Shown here one piece after another: positions 29,297-37,738 of a stretch of DNA of 64,000 nucleotides (position 1 is its first letter; every line of letters begins with the position of its first letter). This DNA comes from Sphingomonas sp. 3P27F8 (GTDB lineage: Bacteria; Pseudomonadota; Alphaproteobacteria; Sphingomonadales; Sphingomonadaceae): assembly GCF_005502745.1 (NCBI RefSeq), contig NZ_SCNL01000008.1, positions 62,001 to 126,000 of the forward strand. The letters run 5' to 3'. A program made the position numbers and the translations under genes. The notes under the pieces were generated by a model. It was not told the origin of the DNA. It searched no databases and saw only the letters and a list, made by a program, of their open reading frames with translations.

Positions 29297-29937
29297 CGCA
29301 ACCGCCGTGCCTCGACGCGGGCTCCGCTAGCCAAATCACCGAGCGTCGTGTCACTGAGCAGCGACTTGTCGAGCATCGCGACCGCCCTGCCCTTCCGGGA
29401 CGCAGCCGGGGCCGGTTCCGCGACCGCCGTGCGCAACACCACCGCCGCCGTGAGCTTCGGCGCGCTCGAAACAGCAGGATGCACCGCAACCTTCACCAGC
29501 GCTGCAGGCCGCGCGATCGCAGGCGCTTCGTCGATCACCGGAGTTGGCGCGACGCGGGCGGGCGAGGGCAGCGATGGCACCACCAGCGCGGCAGTACGAA
29601 TCGCGCCCTGCTGCTGCGCTAGCATCGGCGCGCCGCGATCGAAGCTGATCGAAGCGAGTTGCCCTTCATCGCGCACAAACTGCCCGGCGGTGGGCGATGC
29701 CAGCGCCAGTGTGTCGCCATTCCAGCGCTCGAGCTGCGTCAGGTTCGATCGAACATCGAACTCCGTTTCGAGCGCACGGATATCGCGCTGCGCCAAGCCG
29801 ATGCGCCCGTTAAGCTGCTCCAGCCGCTTGCGCTCGGCTGCGACCTGAAGCGAGATAAGATAAAAGCCCAGCGACACGATCACCACGCCGCCGAACCAGC
29901 CCAAACCTTTCAACCGATACGTCGCCGCCATCATCAC
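29293..29937 (-). CDS. ftsL: FtsL-like cell division protein
   Basis: A 214-residue bitopic protein at the ftsL position between rsmH and ftsI. It has a short N-terminus, one transmembrane helix (about 13-32, [20 protein letters not shown]), then a predicted coiled coil (about 33-75, [20 protein letters not shown]), the typical FtsL layout. It is longer than usual because of an Ala/Pro-rich periplasmic extension after about residue 105. The start is GTG 29937, or one of two ATGs immediately after, within GTGATGATG overlapping the rsmH stop. Assignment rests on position and topology. Confidence 0.8.
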   Translation of the reverse strand: MMMAATYRLKGLGWFGGVVIVSLGFYLISLQVAAERKRLEQLNGRIGLAQRDIRALETEFDVRSNLTQLERWNGDTLALASPTAGQFVRDEGQLASISFDRGAPMLAQQQGAIRTAALVVPSLPSPARVAPTPVIDEAPAIARPAALVKVAVHPAVSSAPKLTAAVVLRTAVAEPAPAASRKGRAVAMLDKSLLSDTTLGDLASGARVEARRLR

Positions 29938-30893
29938 GCCTCCACTAACTCAACGCCGCCGACCCAGGCCGCCGCACCGGTGCGCACCGCGGTGCGCAGC
30001 GTCGCCGAACGCGCCCTCGGATTACGCGCAACCTCGGCAGCACTCGGGCGCACCGCCTTGGCCGCTGGATCGAAACTCGGCTCGCGCGCCTCACGCGCAT
30101 CGGGGCGATGACGCGACCCGGCAGGCATCGACCCGCTCCGCTCGCGCAGAAATCGTTTCACCAGCCGGTCCTCCAGGCTGTGAAAGGTGACAACCGCGAG
30201 CCGACCGCCCGGCGCAAGCACGCGCTCGGCGGCCGCGAGGCCCTGCGCCAACTCCTCCAGTTCGCGATTCACATGGATGCGGATCGCCTGGAAAGCGCGT
30301 GTCGCCGGATCCTTCTTGTCGTGCGGTCGATGCCCCAGCGCGCGGCGCACTACCTGCGCCAGTTGGCCTGTCGTAGTAAGCGGGCGCGCCGCGACGATCG
30401 CCTTTGCCACCCGGCGCGAGCGCGGCTCCTCGCCGTAGCGCCACAGCACGTCGGCAATCAGCGTTTCGTCGGCAGTGTTCAGGAAATCCGCCGCCGACGG
30501 ACCGGCCTTGGACATCCGCATGTCGAGCGGCCCGTCGCCCTGGAACGAAAAGCCCCGCTCCGGCTGATCGAGTTGCATTGAAGACACGCCGATATCCAGC
30601 ACCACGCCATCGACGGGCACGGCATCCCGCGCCTCCAGCTCGCCGGCCATTGCCGAAAACTCTGCCGGGACCAGGATGAGATTGTCATGCGCCGCCACCA
30701 GCGGCGCGCCGTCACGGATCGCGTCGGGGTCGCGATCGAACGCGAAGACGCGCGCGCCGGTTGCCAGCAGCGCACGAGTGTAACCGCCGGCGCCGAACGT
30801 ACCATCCACGACGGTCTCGCCACGCCGGGGGGTCAGCGCGGCGAGCACTTCGTCGAGCAGCACTGGAACATGGGGTTCCACGCGCGCGATCAC
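29934..30893 (-). CDS. rsmH: 16S rRNA (cytosine(1402)-N(4))-methyltransferase
   Basis: RsmH (MraW) methylates N4 of C1402 in the 16S rRNA P site using SAM. The 319-residue product begins with [19 protein letters not shown], then the SAM site [36 protein letters not shown], and later [15 protein letters not shown] and [18 protein letters not shown], all diagnostic. The GTG start at 30893 overlaps the mraZ stop by 4 nt. Confidence 0.97.
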   Translation of the reverse strand: MIARVEPHVPVLLDEVLAALTPRRGETVVDGTFGAGGYTRALLATGARVFAFDRDPDAIRDGAPLVAAHDNLILVPAEFSAMAGELEARDAVPVDGVVLDIGVSSMQLDQPERGFSFQGDGPLDMRMSKAGPSAADFLNTADETLIADVLWRYGEEPRSRRVAKAIVAARPLTTTGQLAQVVRRALGHRPHDKKDPATRAFQAIRIHVNRELEELAQGLAAAERVLAPGGRLAVVTFHSLEDRLVKRFLRERSGSMPAGSRHRPDAREAREPSFDPAAKAVRPSAAEVARNPRARSATLRTAVRTGAAAWVGGVELVEA

Positions 30894-31390
30894 AGCGCAT
30901 ACCCCTTTTCCTCGCAGGTGAACTCAACGTATTCCTTGAGGAAGGGATCGATACCCGGCGTCTCGATCAATATCTGCGGGCTCCAGATGGTGATCCAGTC
31001 GAACGAGCCGTGGAAGAACGCGGCGTTGCCAATCCGCGCATATTTTCGCTCGAACGCCGGCATGATGAAACGGCCGCTGCCATCGAACGGCAACGGCTCG
31101 GCACCGCCGGCGCGATCGAGGATATTATAATCGGTACGACCGGATTTCTCGAACTGGGCGGCGTCGAGCATCTCCAGCCGCTCTTTCCAGAACGGGACAA
31201 AGCGCGGGTCATAGGCGATCAGGCAGCGATGCTCGGGGTGGGGCGCCACGATGACCGTGCCGCCATCCTTCCCGTCTTCACGGGGCGAGTTCTTCGCGAG
31301 CATGGCGCGTAGAGTATTAGGAATGGCGACGCGAGACTTGTCATCGACAAGCGCGATCCCCTTTCCCTGATAGTCCACCCTGTCAGCCAC
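30890..31390 (-). CDS. mraZ: Transcriptional regulator MraZ
   Basis: MraZ is the dcw operon's first gene and an AbrB-type DNA-binding autorepressor. The protein of about 166 residues has two SpoVT/AbrB-like halves: [20 protein letters not shown] (first) and [19 protein letters not shown] (second). In family members it assembles into a ring that contacts direct repeats upstream of mraZ. GTG at 31390 is chosen as start because GAGG lies 6-7 nt upstream; GTG at 31396 or 31378 are alternatives. Its leader (31391-31716) carries phased GGGGA boxes. Confidence 0.92.
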   Translation of the reverse strand: MADRVDYQGKGIALVDDKSRVAIPNTLRAMLAKNSPREDGKDGGTVIVAPHPEHRCLIAYDPRFVPFWKERLEMLDAAQFEKSGRTDYNILDRAGGAEPLPFDGSGRFIMPAFERKYARIGNAAFFHGSFDWITIWSPQILIETPGIDPFLKEYVEFTCEEKGYAL

Positions 31391-31520
31391 GCCCACCTCG
31401 CCTGCGACGGACGCGCCTCTCCGGCCCGGAAAACAGCCCCTCCGGCCGCCCCGGCAATCGCGAAGACAAAAAACAGCGAGTCCGCCCCTCTGCTAGCGCT
31501 GATAGATACCAGCGCCATTC

Positions 31521-31560
31521 GGGGATGGGAAGGGAAATGTGGGGAAAATCGGGGAAATGA
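31521..31560. promoter_or_regulatory. Phased GGGGA repeats, candidate MraZ boxes
   Basis: On the plus strand, GGGGA or AGGGA occurs at 31521, 31531, 31541 and 31551, exactly 10 bp apart, with an extra TGGGA at 31526. MraZ in characterised bacteria binds TGGG-type direct repeats with 10-bp spacing upstream of its own gene. These repeats start about 130 bp upstream of the mraZ start and are on the strand opposite to the one it is transcribed from, so orientation is unusual. That this is the MraZ operator is inference. Confidence 0.6.
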
Positions 31561-31647
31561 AACTAGGCTGGCGGCTTTTTCCCGCTTGCGGACGGGTGGG
31601 ACCGCGCGAGTTCCGTTTTCGTTCCCCTCAACGCTCGCCTGTAAACG

Positions 31648-31690
31648 GGGGTGAGACGGGGAATCACTGCCACATCCCCGAATTTCCCCG
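31648..31690. promoter_or_regulatory. Second, inverted set of phased GGGG boxes
   Basis: Two plus-strand GGGG boxes at 31648 and 31658 (10 bp apart) face two minus-strand GGGG boxes at 31679 and 31689 (10 bp apart), with 14 bp between the pairs. They lie farther upstream of mraZ, just before the stop of the small membrane protein gene. They could be further MraZ sites. The rest of 31391-31716 shows no gene that I can support. Confidence 0.45.
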
Positions 31691-31716
31691 TGGATCCATG
31701 GTGCTCATGCGGAGAT

Positions 31717-32004
31717 TCAGCGTCTCGGCGCGGCCGGAGCCGTGCCATTTGCGGTGGCGGGCGCGACGCCTAGCTCCGCAAGCGGTTCATTTGGCGCGGT
31801 GGCGGGCACACTGCCATTAGCGAGCGTCATATTTGCGATCGCTTCCGGCTTAGGCGCGTCGGCAGTCGCGACAGGCCGCTCGCGGCTGGCGGCGCTGAAT
31901 ATAGCGCTGGCTATGCCGATGAGCAGCACCACCGCAGCGAGGCCGACAAGGCCAACCCGCAGGCGCTGTGCCGTCTGGCTCGATGTGGGTGTTTCGGTAG
32001 TCAT
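31717..32004 (-). CDS. Small single-pass membrane protein, unknown function
   Basis: A 95-residue protein with ATG at 32004. The cytoplasmic N-terminus is Thr/Ser-rich (MTTETPTSSQTAQRLR), one transmembrane helix spans about 17-37 (VGLVGLAAVVLLIGIASAIF), and the rest is an Ala/Pro-rich extracytoplasmic tail. It starts 43 nt after the stop of the cysteine synthase-like gene on the same strand, so they are probably co-transcribed. No family is recognised. The reading frame extends further upstream but overlaps that gene and is not used. Confidence 0.65.
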   Translation of the reverse strand: MTTETPTSSQTAQRLRVGLVGLAAVVLLIGIASAIFSAASRERPVATADAPKPEAIANMTLANGSVPATAPNEPLAELGVAPATANGTAPAAPRR

Positions 32005-32047
32005 CCGTCGCGCGAGAATAACGCTATATCTCACCGATGTCGAATTC

Positions 32048-33031
32048 TTACACTTTATGCCGCCGTTCCAATCCCTTCGCAGCAAGCCATTCGGGATTGT
32101 AGAGCGTTGACAGGTAACGGAAACCCGTATCGCACAATATCGTTGCGATGCGCTTTCCCGGCCCCAGATCGCGCGCCAACCGCACCGCGCCGGCAACGTT
32201 GATGCCTGATGAGAGACCCAGGCAAAGCCCTTCCTCGCGCAATAGCCGTTCGACCCAGTCGAGCCCCTCCTGATCCCCGATGCGATATTGCGTATCGATC
32301 GGCGCACCTTCGAGATTGGCGGTGATCCGCCCCTGTCCGATCCCTTCGGCGACCGAGCTGCCCTCCGCTCTCAGTTCTCCGCAGGCATAATATTCGTACA
32401 GTGCGGCGCCGTGCGGATCGCTGAGCGCGATCGTCACACGTTCATCCTTCGCCTTGAGCCCCATCGCCACTCCGGCGAGCGTCCCCCCGGTCCCGACCGC
32501 GCAGGTGAAGCCGTCGACGCGTCCGTCCATCTGCGCCCAGATTTCCTCCGCCGTGCCAGCAATATGCGCTTTGCGGTTCGCGATATTGTCAAACTGATTG
32601 GCCCAGATCGCCCCAGGCGTTTCCTCGGCGATACGGCGCGAGGTGTGCACGAAATGGTACTGGCTGGAATAGGCCGCTGCGGGCACAGTCACCAACTCAG
32701 CACCTAGCGCGCGGAGCGTATCCATCTTCTCCTTTGACTGCGTGTCAGGCATTACGATGATCGCGCGATAGCCCTTGGCATTGGCGACGAGCGCAAGGCC
32801 GATCCCGGTATTGCCCGCCGTACCCTCGACGATCGTGCCCCCCGGCTCCAATTGTCCCCGCGCCTCGGCGTCTTCGACGATGAAGAGCGCCGCGCGATCC
32901 TTTATACTGGCACCGGGGTTGGCGAACTCGCATTTGGCATAGATATCGCACCCCGTCTCCTCGCTCGGCCCCTTGAGCCGGACGAGCGGAGTGTTGCCGA
33001 TAAGCGCGAGAGTGTCAGAGGCCGTATGCAT
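32048..33031 (-). CDS. PLP-dependent cysteine synthase or Cds1-like cysteine desulfhydrase
   Basis: A 327-residue fold-type II PLP enzyme. The PLP lysine lies in NPGASIKDRAAL (about residue 44) and the phosphate loop is VGTGGTLAGVA (near 180). The substrate loop reads EGTAGNTGIGLA rather than the EPTSGNTGI of typical CysK. EGTAGNTG together with a SEETGCDIYAKCEFANPG start resembles the clade of Cds1-type L-cysteine desulfhydrases and related synthases. It could make cysteine from O-acetylserine and sulfide, or degrade cysteine; sequence alone does not decide. It is followed by a small membrane protein gene. Confidence 0.85.
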   Translation of the reverse strand: MHTASDTLALIGNTPLVRLKGPSEETGCDIYAKCEFANPGASIKDRAALFIVEDAEARGQLEPGGTIVEGTAGNTGIGLALVANAKGYRAIIVMPDTQSKEKMDTLRALGAELVTVPAAAYSSQYHFVHTSRRIAEETPGAIWANQFDNIANRKAHIAGTAEEIWAQMDGRVDGFTCAVGTGGTLAGVAMGLKAKDERVTIALSDPHGAALYEYYACGELRAEGSSVAEGIGQGRITANLEGAPIDTQYRIGDQEGLDWVERLLREEGLCLGLSSGINVAGAVRLARDLGPGKRIATILCDTGFRYLSTLYNPEWLAAKGLERRHKV

Positions 33032-33140
33032 GCCGCTCTAGATGCCCCCGCTTGCCGGGCGCGACAACCACGCTTGGCCTTTAATCAACGAAAGCGCGAT
33101 TGATACCGGTGTCGTCGCCCATTACGCCCAGGCAACGATC

Positions 33141-33629
33141 ATGAGTCGCAAATCCTCCTTCGCGCCCATGGCAGACGGCCGCACCCGGCTTCTCATTCTG
33201 GGTAGCCTGCCGGGCGAACGCAGCCTTGCCGAAGGCCAGTATTACGCCCATCCCCGGAACCAGTTCTGGTCGTTGCTGGGCCACGCAATCGGCGTAAACC
33301 TCGGCGGGCTAGGGTATGAGCCACGCCTGGCCGCGCTGCTGGAGGCGCGGATCGGCTTGTGGGATGTCGTCGCTTCGGCCCGGCGCTCGGGAAGTAACGA
33401 TAGCGCGATCCGCGATTATGCCGCCAATGATCTGCCCGCGCTGGTCGGCTCGCTTGCCGAACTTCGGGCGGTCGCGTTCAACGGCGCCACGGCCTTGCGT
33501 ATCGGCAAGCCGCTGCTCACCGGGTACGAGCTGGCAATGGTGGCACTGCCCTCGTCAAGCGCGCTGCACACGATCGGGATCGCGGCAAAACAGCCTGCAT
33601 GGGATGCGCTCGTCGCATTTATCGCCTGA
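33141..33629 (+). CDS. Uracil-DNA glycosylase superfamily, hypoxanthine-type
   Basis: A 162-residue protein of the UDG superfamily. LILGSLPGERSLAEGQYYAH (about residues 17-36) and NQFWSLLG form the substrate pocket motif, and LPSSSALHTIGIAAKQPAWD (about 136-155) is the second motif. Tyr/His residues in QYYAHPRN and the lack of the classical GQDPYH motif fit family 6 (hypoxanthine/deoxyinosine DNA glycosylase, HDG). It probably removes deaminated bases in base excision repair. The start ATG at 33141 is chosen over an in-frame upstream extension with no ribosome site. The gene diverges from the cysteine synthase-like gene. Confidence 0.85.
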   Translation: MSRKSSFAPMADGRTRLLILGSLPGERSLAEGQYYAHPRNQFWSLLGHAIGVNLGGLGYEPRLAALLEARIGLWDVVASARRSGSNDSAIRDYAANDLPALVGSLAELRAVAFNGATALRIGKPLLTGYELAMVALPSSSALHTIGIAAKQPAWDALVAFIA

Positions 33630-33716
33630 TCGCACGCGACAGGTGGCCCGCAGAGGATATAAAATTGCATACCGCCCTTGACGGAGGCGTGGCCGGGGGT
33701 ATGGCGTCGCGCTGCT

Positions 33717-34103
33717 ATGAAGAGCCCCCTTCTCCTCCCTGCCGCCCTCGCGCTGACCGTGCTTTCCGCTTGCAATTCCAAGCCTGAAAAGCCGGAAGTG
33801 CTCGATATCAACCCCGATCCGATGGCTGCCGAGCTTGCCAACAAGGGCACTGTCGAGCTGCCACCGGCGATCAAGGCGGAAAAGACGTTCCGTTGCAAGG
33901 ACAACAGCCTCGTCTATGTCACCTTCTTCCAAGGCGACAAGCAGGTGTTCGTGAAGTCCAAGAAAGACGGGACCCCCACCACGCTGAAGGCCGAGAAGGC
34001 CGGCGATACGCTTGTCGCCGATGGCGGCTGGAAGCTGACGGGCGACACCACGCACATCACGCTGACCCAGCCGGGCAAGGGCGAGCTTACCTGCAAGGCC
34101 TGA
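33717..34103 (+). CDS. MliC-like lipoprotein (C-type lysozyme inhibitor family)
   Basis: A 128-residue lipoprotein. The signal peptide runs from MKSPLLLPAALALTVLSAC with Cys19 as the lipobox cysteine. The mature part has TFRCKDNSLVYVTFF near residue 60 and ends LTQPGKGELTCKA, giving the two-cysteine beta-fold spacing of MliC-type inhibitors of C-type lysozyme. The G-W-K segment (DGGWKLTGDTTHITL) fits that domain. Classification is by pattern. A good intrinsic terminator follows at 34129. It is probably envelope-localised. Confidence 0.7.
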   Translation: MKSPLLLPAALALTVLSACNSKPEKPEVLDINPDPMAAELANKGTVELPPAIKAEKTFRCKDNSLVYVTFFQGDKQVFVKSKKDGTPTTLKAEKAGDTLVADGGWKLTGDTTHITLTQPGKGELTCKA

Positions 34104-34128
34104 CGGGCCAGCAATTTCACAATCATCG

Positions 34129-34158
34129 GGCCGGTGCACCAAGTGCGCCGGCCATTTT
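34129..34158 (+). terminator. Intrinsic terminator of the MliC-like gene
   Basis: GGCCGGTGCA (34129-34138) pairs with TGCGCCGGCC (34144-34153), with one G-U pair and a 5-nt loop, followed by ATTTT. The start of the hairpin is 26 nt after the gene stop. Confidence 0.8.
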
Positions 34159-34208
34159 AGTTGGTGCTGTGGCTTGCCATGCGCGCCGTAGCGCGCCACC
34201 TTCCGTAC

Positions 34209-34919
34209 ATGGCGACAATCGCGGTTTATAGCCTGAAGGGCGGGGTCGGGAAAACGACCCTCGCGGTAAATCTTGCCTGGTGCGCGGCGACACGATCCGC
34301 ACGACGCACCTTGCTGTGGGACCTTGATCCACAGGCAGCGGCGAGCTGGATACTAGGCCGCGAATCGAAGCATGATCGCGCACAGGCGGCGTTTTCGCGT
34401 GATGTCGATCCGCGCAAGCTGATCCGCCCCACTGATAACGAACGACTTGACCTGCTCCCGGCCGACGCCTCGCTGCGCGAACTGGACCACCTCCTGCGCG
34501 AGATGGACAAGAAGAAGCGGCTGAGCAAATTGATTGCCGGGCTGGGCGATTATGATCGCGTGATCCTCGATTGCCCGCCCGGCCTCACCGAGACTGCGGA
34601 GCAGGTGACGCGCGCCGCCGACCTGATCGTCATCCCCGTCGTTCCCTCCCCGCTCGCGCAGCGCGCCTATGAAGAGATTGAGCGGCATCTCGGCGGCCGC
34701 ACACCGACGCTTCCCGTACACGTGATGGTCGATCGCCGACGCCGAATGCATCTCGACGCGGTCGCTGCGCAGCCGGACTGGCCGGTCATCCCCATGGCGA
34801 GTGCAGTGGAGGCATCGTCCGCCACTCATCGTGCCGTGGGCGATGTGGCGCCGCAGTCAGCGGCGGCGAAGTCGTTTCAGGAGGTCTGGCAAAGGATCGA
34901 GCGACGTCTCGCTTCATGA
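34209..34919 (+). CDS. ParA/MinD-family ATPase
   Basis: A 236-residue P-loop protein with the deviant Walker A KGGVGKTT near residue 11, the Walker A' region LLWDLDPQAAASWILG near 36, and Walker B VILDCPPGL near 117. These are hallmarks of ParA/MinD/Soj dimerising ATPases. There is no ParB or chromosome-segregation partner next to it, so it is an orphan ParA with unknown cargo. Start ATG at 34209 is preferred; a longer frame upstream overlaps the intergenic terminator region. The stop overlaps the start of aat by 4 nt (ATGA). Confidence 0.88.
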   Translation: MATIAVYSLKGGVGKTTLAVNLAWCAATRSARRTLLWDLDPQAAASWILGRESKHDRAQAAFSRDVDPRKLIRPTDNERLDLLPADASLRELDHLLREMDKKKRLSKLIAGLGDYDRVILDCPPGLTETAEQVTRAADLIVIPVVPSPLAQRAYEEIERHLGGRTPTLPVHVMVDRRRRMHLDAVAAQPDWPVIPMASAVEASSATHRAVGDVAPQSAAAKSFQEVWQRIERRLAS

Positions 34920-35653
34920 AATTCGAGCCGCTGGATCCAGCAATCGTGCTCGGCGCCTATTCGGTCGGCGTGTTTCCGATGGCCGACGGGCGCGACGCGC
35001 CAGGCGTCTACTGGGTTGAGCCGCGCCGCCGCGCCGTGATACCGCTCGATCGCTTCCACCTCTCCCGCTCACTGCGCAAGACGCTGCTGGCGGATCGGCT
35101 GCGCGTGACGGTCGACCGCGCCTTCCCTGCGATCATTCAGTTATGCGCGGAGATGGCGAGCGATCGGCCGGAAACCTGGATCAATCAATCCATCGAACAG
35201 GCGTTCCTGAAGCTGCACGAAAGCGGCCACGCCCATTCGATCGAATGCTGGGATGAGGATCGACTTGTCGGCGGCCTCTACGGTCTCGCGCTCGGCCGCG
35301 CCTTTTTTGGCGAGAGCATGGTGAGCCGCGTGACCGACGCCTCGAAGATCGCCCTCGCGGCGCTGGTGGCGCGATTGCGCGCGGGTGGCTTCACCCTGCT
35401 CGACTGCCAGTTCATGACCGAACACCTCGCCTCGCTTGGTGCGGTGGAGATCGATCGCTCGGACTACATGGTGTTATTGGGCGATGCGCTCGCCGGATTG
35501 GTTTCAGCGACCGGCGCGTCATCGGTGCCGTCGCTAGAATCGTCGGGCGACGCAGCTGCCGCCGACTTCTTCGCGGTGGAGGCCGCGATGACATCGGTAT
35601 CAGCCCCGTTTGCGGGGAAAGACATCGTGCAGCTCTTGGTCCAGACATCATAA
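34916..35653 (+). CDS. aat: Leucyl/phenylalanyl-tRNA--protein transferase
   Basis: Aat attaches Leu or Phe to N-terminal Arg/Lys, creating N-degrons for ClpAP. The 245-residue protein shows LGAYSVGVFPMADGRD near residue 12, VYWVEPRRRAVIPL near 31, TWINQSIEQAFLKLHESGHAHSIECW near 87 and GGLYGLALGRAFFGESMVS near 118. The core ends near residue 195; about 50 extra C-terminal residues overlap the convergent DUF2155 gene by 190 nt, which is atypical. It is translationally coupled to the ParA-like gene. Confidence 0.95.
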   Translation: MKFEPLDPAIVLGAYSVGVFPMADGRDAPGVYWVEPRRRAVIPLDRFHLSRSLRKTLLADRLRVTVDRAFPAIIQLCAEMASDRPETWINQSIEQAFLKLHESGHAHSIECWDEDRLVGGLYGLALGRAFFGESMVSRVTDASKIALAALVARLRAGGFTLLDCQFMTEHLASLGAVEIDRSDYMVLLGDALAGLVSATGASSVPSLESSGDAAAADFFAVEAAMTSVSAPFAGKDIVQLLVQTS

Positions 35654-36147
35654 ACTGGATGCTGCACGACGTTGAGCGCCGGGCGCTCTTTGTAGAGCCA
35701 GCCAGAAAACACACGCCGCCACAGCTTGTCCACGCCCTTCACGTCCACCTGGACAAACGCGCCGGTTAGCTGCTCCTGCTCCCACGGCGCGGTCCGCTCG
35801 CAGGCGCGCAGGCGCACTATCGTGTCGCCGACACGCAGCGCCTGTCCCGGCTTCATCGTCAATTCCCGGCTGACGCCATTGCGCTTGTTGAGGATACCGA
35901 CCACCGCAACGCGCTCTGCCATCGGGGTGGTTCCGGCATCACTCGGCTGGTCGCTGCCCTCAATCGCAGTCACCCCGTCGGGAGCGGCGCGCGGCGCAGG
36001 CACCGTTTGTGAGGCGGCGGGCGCGACGGGTTTCGGCGCTGGCGCCGCATCGGCCAGCCAGTGCCGCCCTTGCCAAAGGCCAATGCCGACGATCCCGGCG
36101 ACGAGCGCGCCCGCCGCCAGCGCGCGTCTCACGCCTCGGGGCTCCAT
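35464..36147 (-). CDS. DUF2155 domain protein
   Basis: A 227-residue protein with one N-terminal transmembrane or signal-anchor helix (about 8-28, ALAAGALVAGIVGIGLWQGRH) and a Pro/Ala linker. The DUF2155 domain follows from about residue 78: VVGILNKRNGVSRELTMKPG, then LRACERTAPWEQEQLTGAFVQ, then FSGWLYKERPALNVVQHPVYDVWTKSC. The family is widespread in alphaproteobacteria, exported, and of unknown function. A Ser/Ala/Asp-rich tail after about residue 177 overlaps the 3' end of aat. It overlaps NDUFA12 by 19 nt, so coupling is likely. ATG at 36147 gives the best start. Confidence 0.82.
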   Translation of the reverse strand: MEPRGVRRALAAGALVAGIVGIGLWQGRHWLADAAPAPKPVAPAASQTVPAPRAAPDGVTAIEGSDQPSDAGTTPMAERVAVVGILNKRNGVSRELTMKPGQALRVGDTIVRLRACERTAPWEQEQLTGAFVQVDVKGVDKLWRRVFSGWLYKERPALNVVQHPVYDVWTKSCTMSFPANGADTDVIAASTAKKSAAAASPDDSSDGTDDAPVAETNPASASPNNTM

Positions 36148-36521
36148 GCCTCGTAATCGCCGGTCGCCGCAGCGCGCATGCCGCCTTTTTCCAGCGCGCC
36201 CGGCGGGCGGTAGGCGAGTGCGGTCCCCGTCATGTTCGGCACTGGCGGCTTCTCCCACCGGCGCGGCGCCGGCAGCGCGCGATCTGGCACCTGGTCAACC
36301 TGATGGTGCAGCCAGCTGAACCATTCGGGCGGGACGCGGCTGGCGTCATTCGCGCCCTGGTAGATCACCCAACGGCGTGGCCGGCCGCCGGTATCTATAC
36401 CGCCCTCATAATAAACGTTGCCGAGCGAATCCTCGCCCGCCCGCGCCTTGCCGCGAAGGCCAAACCAAGTGCCGATGGTCGCGCCGTTCCACCAGGTGAA
36501 CGGGTTCAGATTGATGCCCAT
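36129..36521 (-). CDS. NADH:ubiquinone oxidoreductase accessory subunit NDUFA12 (17.2 kDa)
   Basis: A 130-residue protein matching the NDUFA12/B17.2 family, an accessory subunit of respiratory complex I found in mitochondria and alphaproteobacteria. Visible motifs are FTWWNGATIGTWFGLRGKARAGED, NVYYEGG, RRWVIYQGANDASRVPPEWFSWLHH and the Pro-rich PNMTGTALAYRPPGALEKGG. It probably sits peripherally on the complex I matrix arm. Its stop overlaps the next gene, DUF2155, and that pairing is known in alphaproteobacteria. Confidence 0.92.
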   Translation of the reverse strand: MGINLNPFTWWNGATIGTWFGLRGKARAGEDSLGNVYYEGGIDTGGRPRRWVIYQGANDASRVPPEWFSWLHHQVDQVPDRALPAPRRWEKPPVPNMTGTALAYRPPGALEKGGMRAAATGDYEAWSPEA

Positions 36522-36583
36522 GTCCCGCGCTTACCCCCGAAGGCCGCGCGCTTCAACAGCCGTCGCGCCCGCCCGCTCGCTGC

Positions 36584-37084
36584 TCATCGGCCCCATGTCA
36601 CCTTGTCGCCCTCGTCGATGCCGAGTTCGCCAGCGCGCCCGCCGTTGAGCTCCAGCACCGCCACGACTGGCTCCCCGGACGGGATCGGCGTCTCGGAGAA
36701 GGGAACGGTATTCTCGGCGATCCGGGCGATCGTATGATCGGGCCGGATGAACAATATGTCGAGCGAGCTGGGCGTGTTCTTCATCCAGAAGTTCGCGATC
36801 TTCGGCGCGCCGCCATCCGGCGGATAAGGCGCGAACAGCATGCCGCCGTCCTTGGGAATATCGGTGCGGAACATCAGGCCTCGCTCCTGCTGCGCTGCCG
36901 TGGCAGCGACCTCGACCCGGAATCCATGCGCGCCCTTCGGCCCGGCGATAGTCAGCGCGACCTGCCTAACGCCGTCCGCATCGACCGCACCAGCTGCGTT
37001 TCCTTCGCCCGCCGCGCCGGCACTGCCAGGCGAACAGCCCGGCGCAAGCAGAGCGATCATCGCGACGGCAAGGATACGAAACAT
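36584..37084 (-). CDS. DUF192 family lipoprotein-like protein
   Basis: A 166-residue exported protein. Residues 1-17 form a signal peptide (MFRILAVAMIALLAPGC) with a lipobox-like Cys17. The DUF192 domain spans about 45-165 with ATAAQQERGLMFRT near 61, GGMLFAPYPPDGG near 80, FWMKNTPSSLDILFI near 97 and VLELNGGRAGELGI near 146. The function of the domain is not established. The start at 37084 has GGAGGAATAAG just upstream and follows the cold-shock gene stop by one base, a common pairing in alphaproteobacteria. Confidence 0.88.
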   Translation of the reverse strand: MFRILAVAMIALLAPGCSPGSAGAAGEGNAAGAVDADGVRQVALTIAGPKGAHGFRVEVAATAAQQERGLMFRTDIPKDGGMLFAPYPPDGGAPKIANFWMKNTPSSLDILFIRPDHTIARIAENTVPFSETPIPSGEPVVAVLELNGGRAGELGIDEGDKVTWGR

Positions 37085-37085
37085 C

Positions 37086-37658
37086 TTATTCCTCCGAGAC
37101 GACGTCCACCACCACCGCAAGCGGCCCTTTGCGCCCCTCGACAACGCGGGCGCGGAGTGGCTGATCCGGCTCGACATCGTGGATCGCAGCGCGGCGCAGC
37201 GTTTCCATATGCACAAATATATCCTGCTCCCCGCCCGGTCGCACGAGGAAACCATAGCCTTTCAGGCGGTTGAACCACTTCACCAGCACCGGCTCCCATT
37301 CGCCGGCATCATCGATGAGAGCGATCGGATCGATCCGCGCGGGATCGCGCACCGGGCCATGCTCCACCGCCTGCGAGGTGTCGATCGACAGGATCTCCAC
37401 CGCCTGAAAGCCACGCTCGCGCTTCACCGCGATCGCCTCCACTCGCGATCGTTCGGGCAGGCTGCGCCGGCCAAGCGACTGGAGCACGCTGAAATGGATC
37501 AGGATATCGCCGAAATCGCCCGAATCGGGCACGAGAAAACCGAAACCGCGCGTCACGTCGAACCATTTGAGCGTGCCGACGACGTGGACGCCCTTCGCAT
37601 CGGCCGCACCGGCTTGCCGTTCGCGGTCATCCGCATCGCGAGATATTTCGCTATGCAC
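37086..37658 (-). CDS. Two-domain cold-shock protein
   Basis: A 190-residue cytosolic protein with two cold-shock domains. The first (about 25-92) has [19 protein letters not shown] with ILIHFSVL; the second (about 121-185) has [19 protein letters not shown] with IFVHMETL. The RNP1-like (GFGFL, GYGFL) and RNP2-like (ILIHF, IFVHM) motifs needed for nucleic acid binding are present in both. Family members act as RNA chaperones. Double-domain CSPs are usual in alphaproteobacteria. The start is probably GTG at 37658. Confidence 0.93.
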   Translation of the reverse strand: MHSEISRDADDRERQAGAADAKGVHVVGTLKWFDVTRGFGFLVPDSGDFGDILIHFSVLQSLGRRSLPERSRVEAIAVKRERGFQAVEILSIDTSQAVEHGPVRDPARIDPIALIDDAGEWEPVLVKWFNRLKGYGFLVRPGGEQDIFVHMETLRRAAIHDVEPDQPLRARVVEGRKGPLAVVVDVVSEE

Positions 37659-37738
37659 GTTTACGAATTCCCCCCCGGGTGTCTCAGGACGCTAGCATGG
37701 TTGTCGTCGCGCACAACAGCGAAACCATTAGCTTCCTA

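Noticed and set aside
31539-31820. 93-codon plus-strand ORF across the mraZ leader
   Set aside because: No ribosome site or family; overlaps the phased boxes and the small membrane protein gene.
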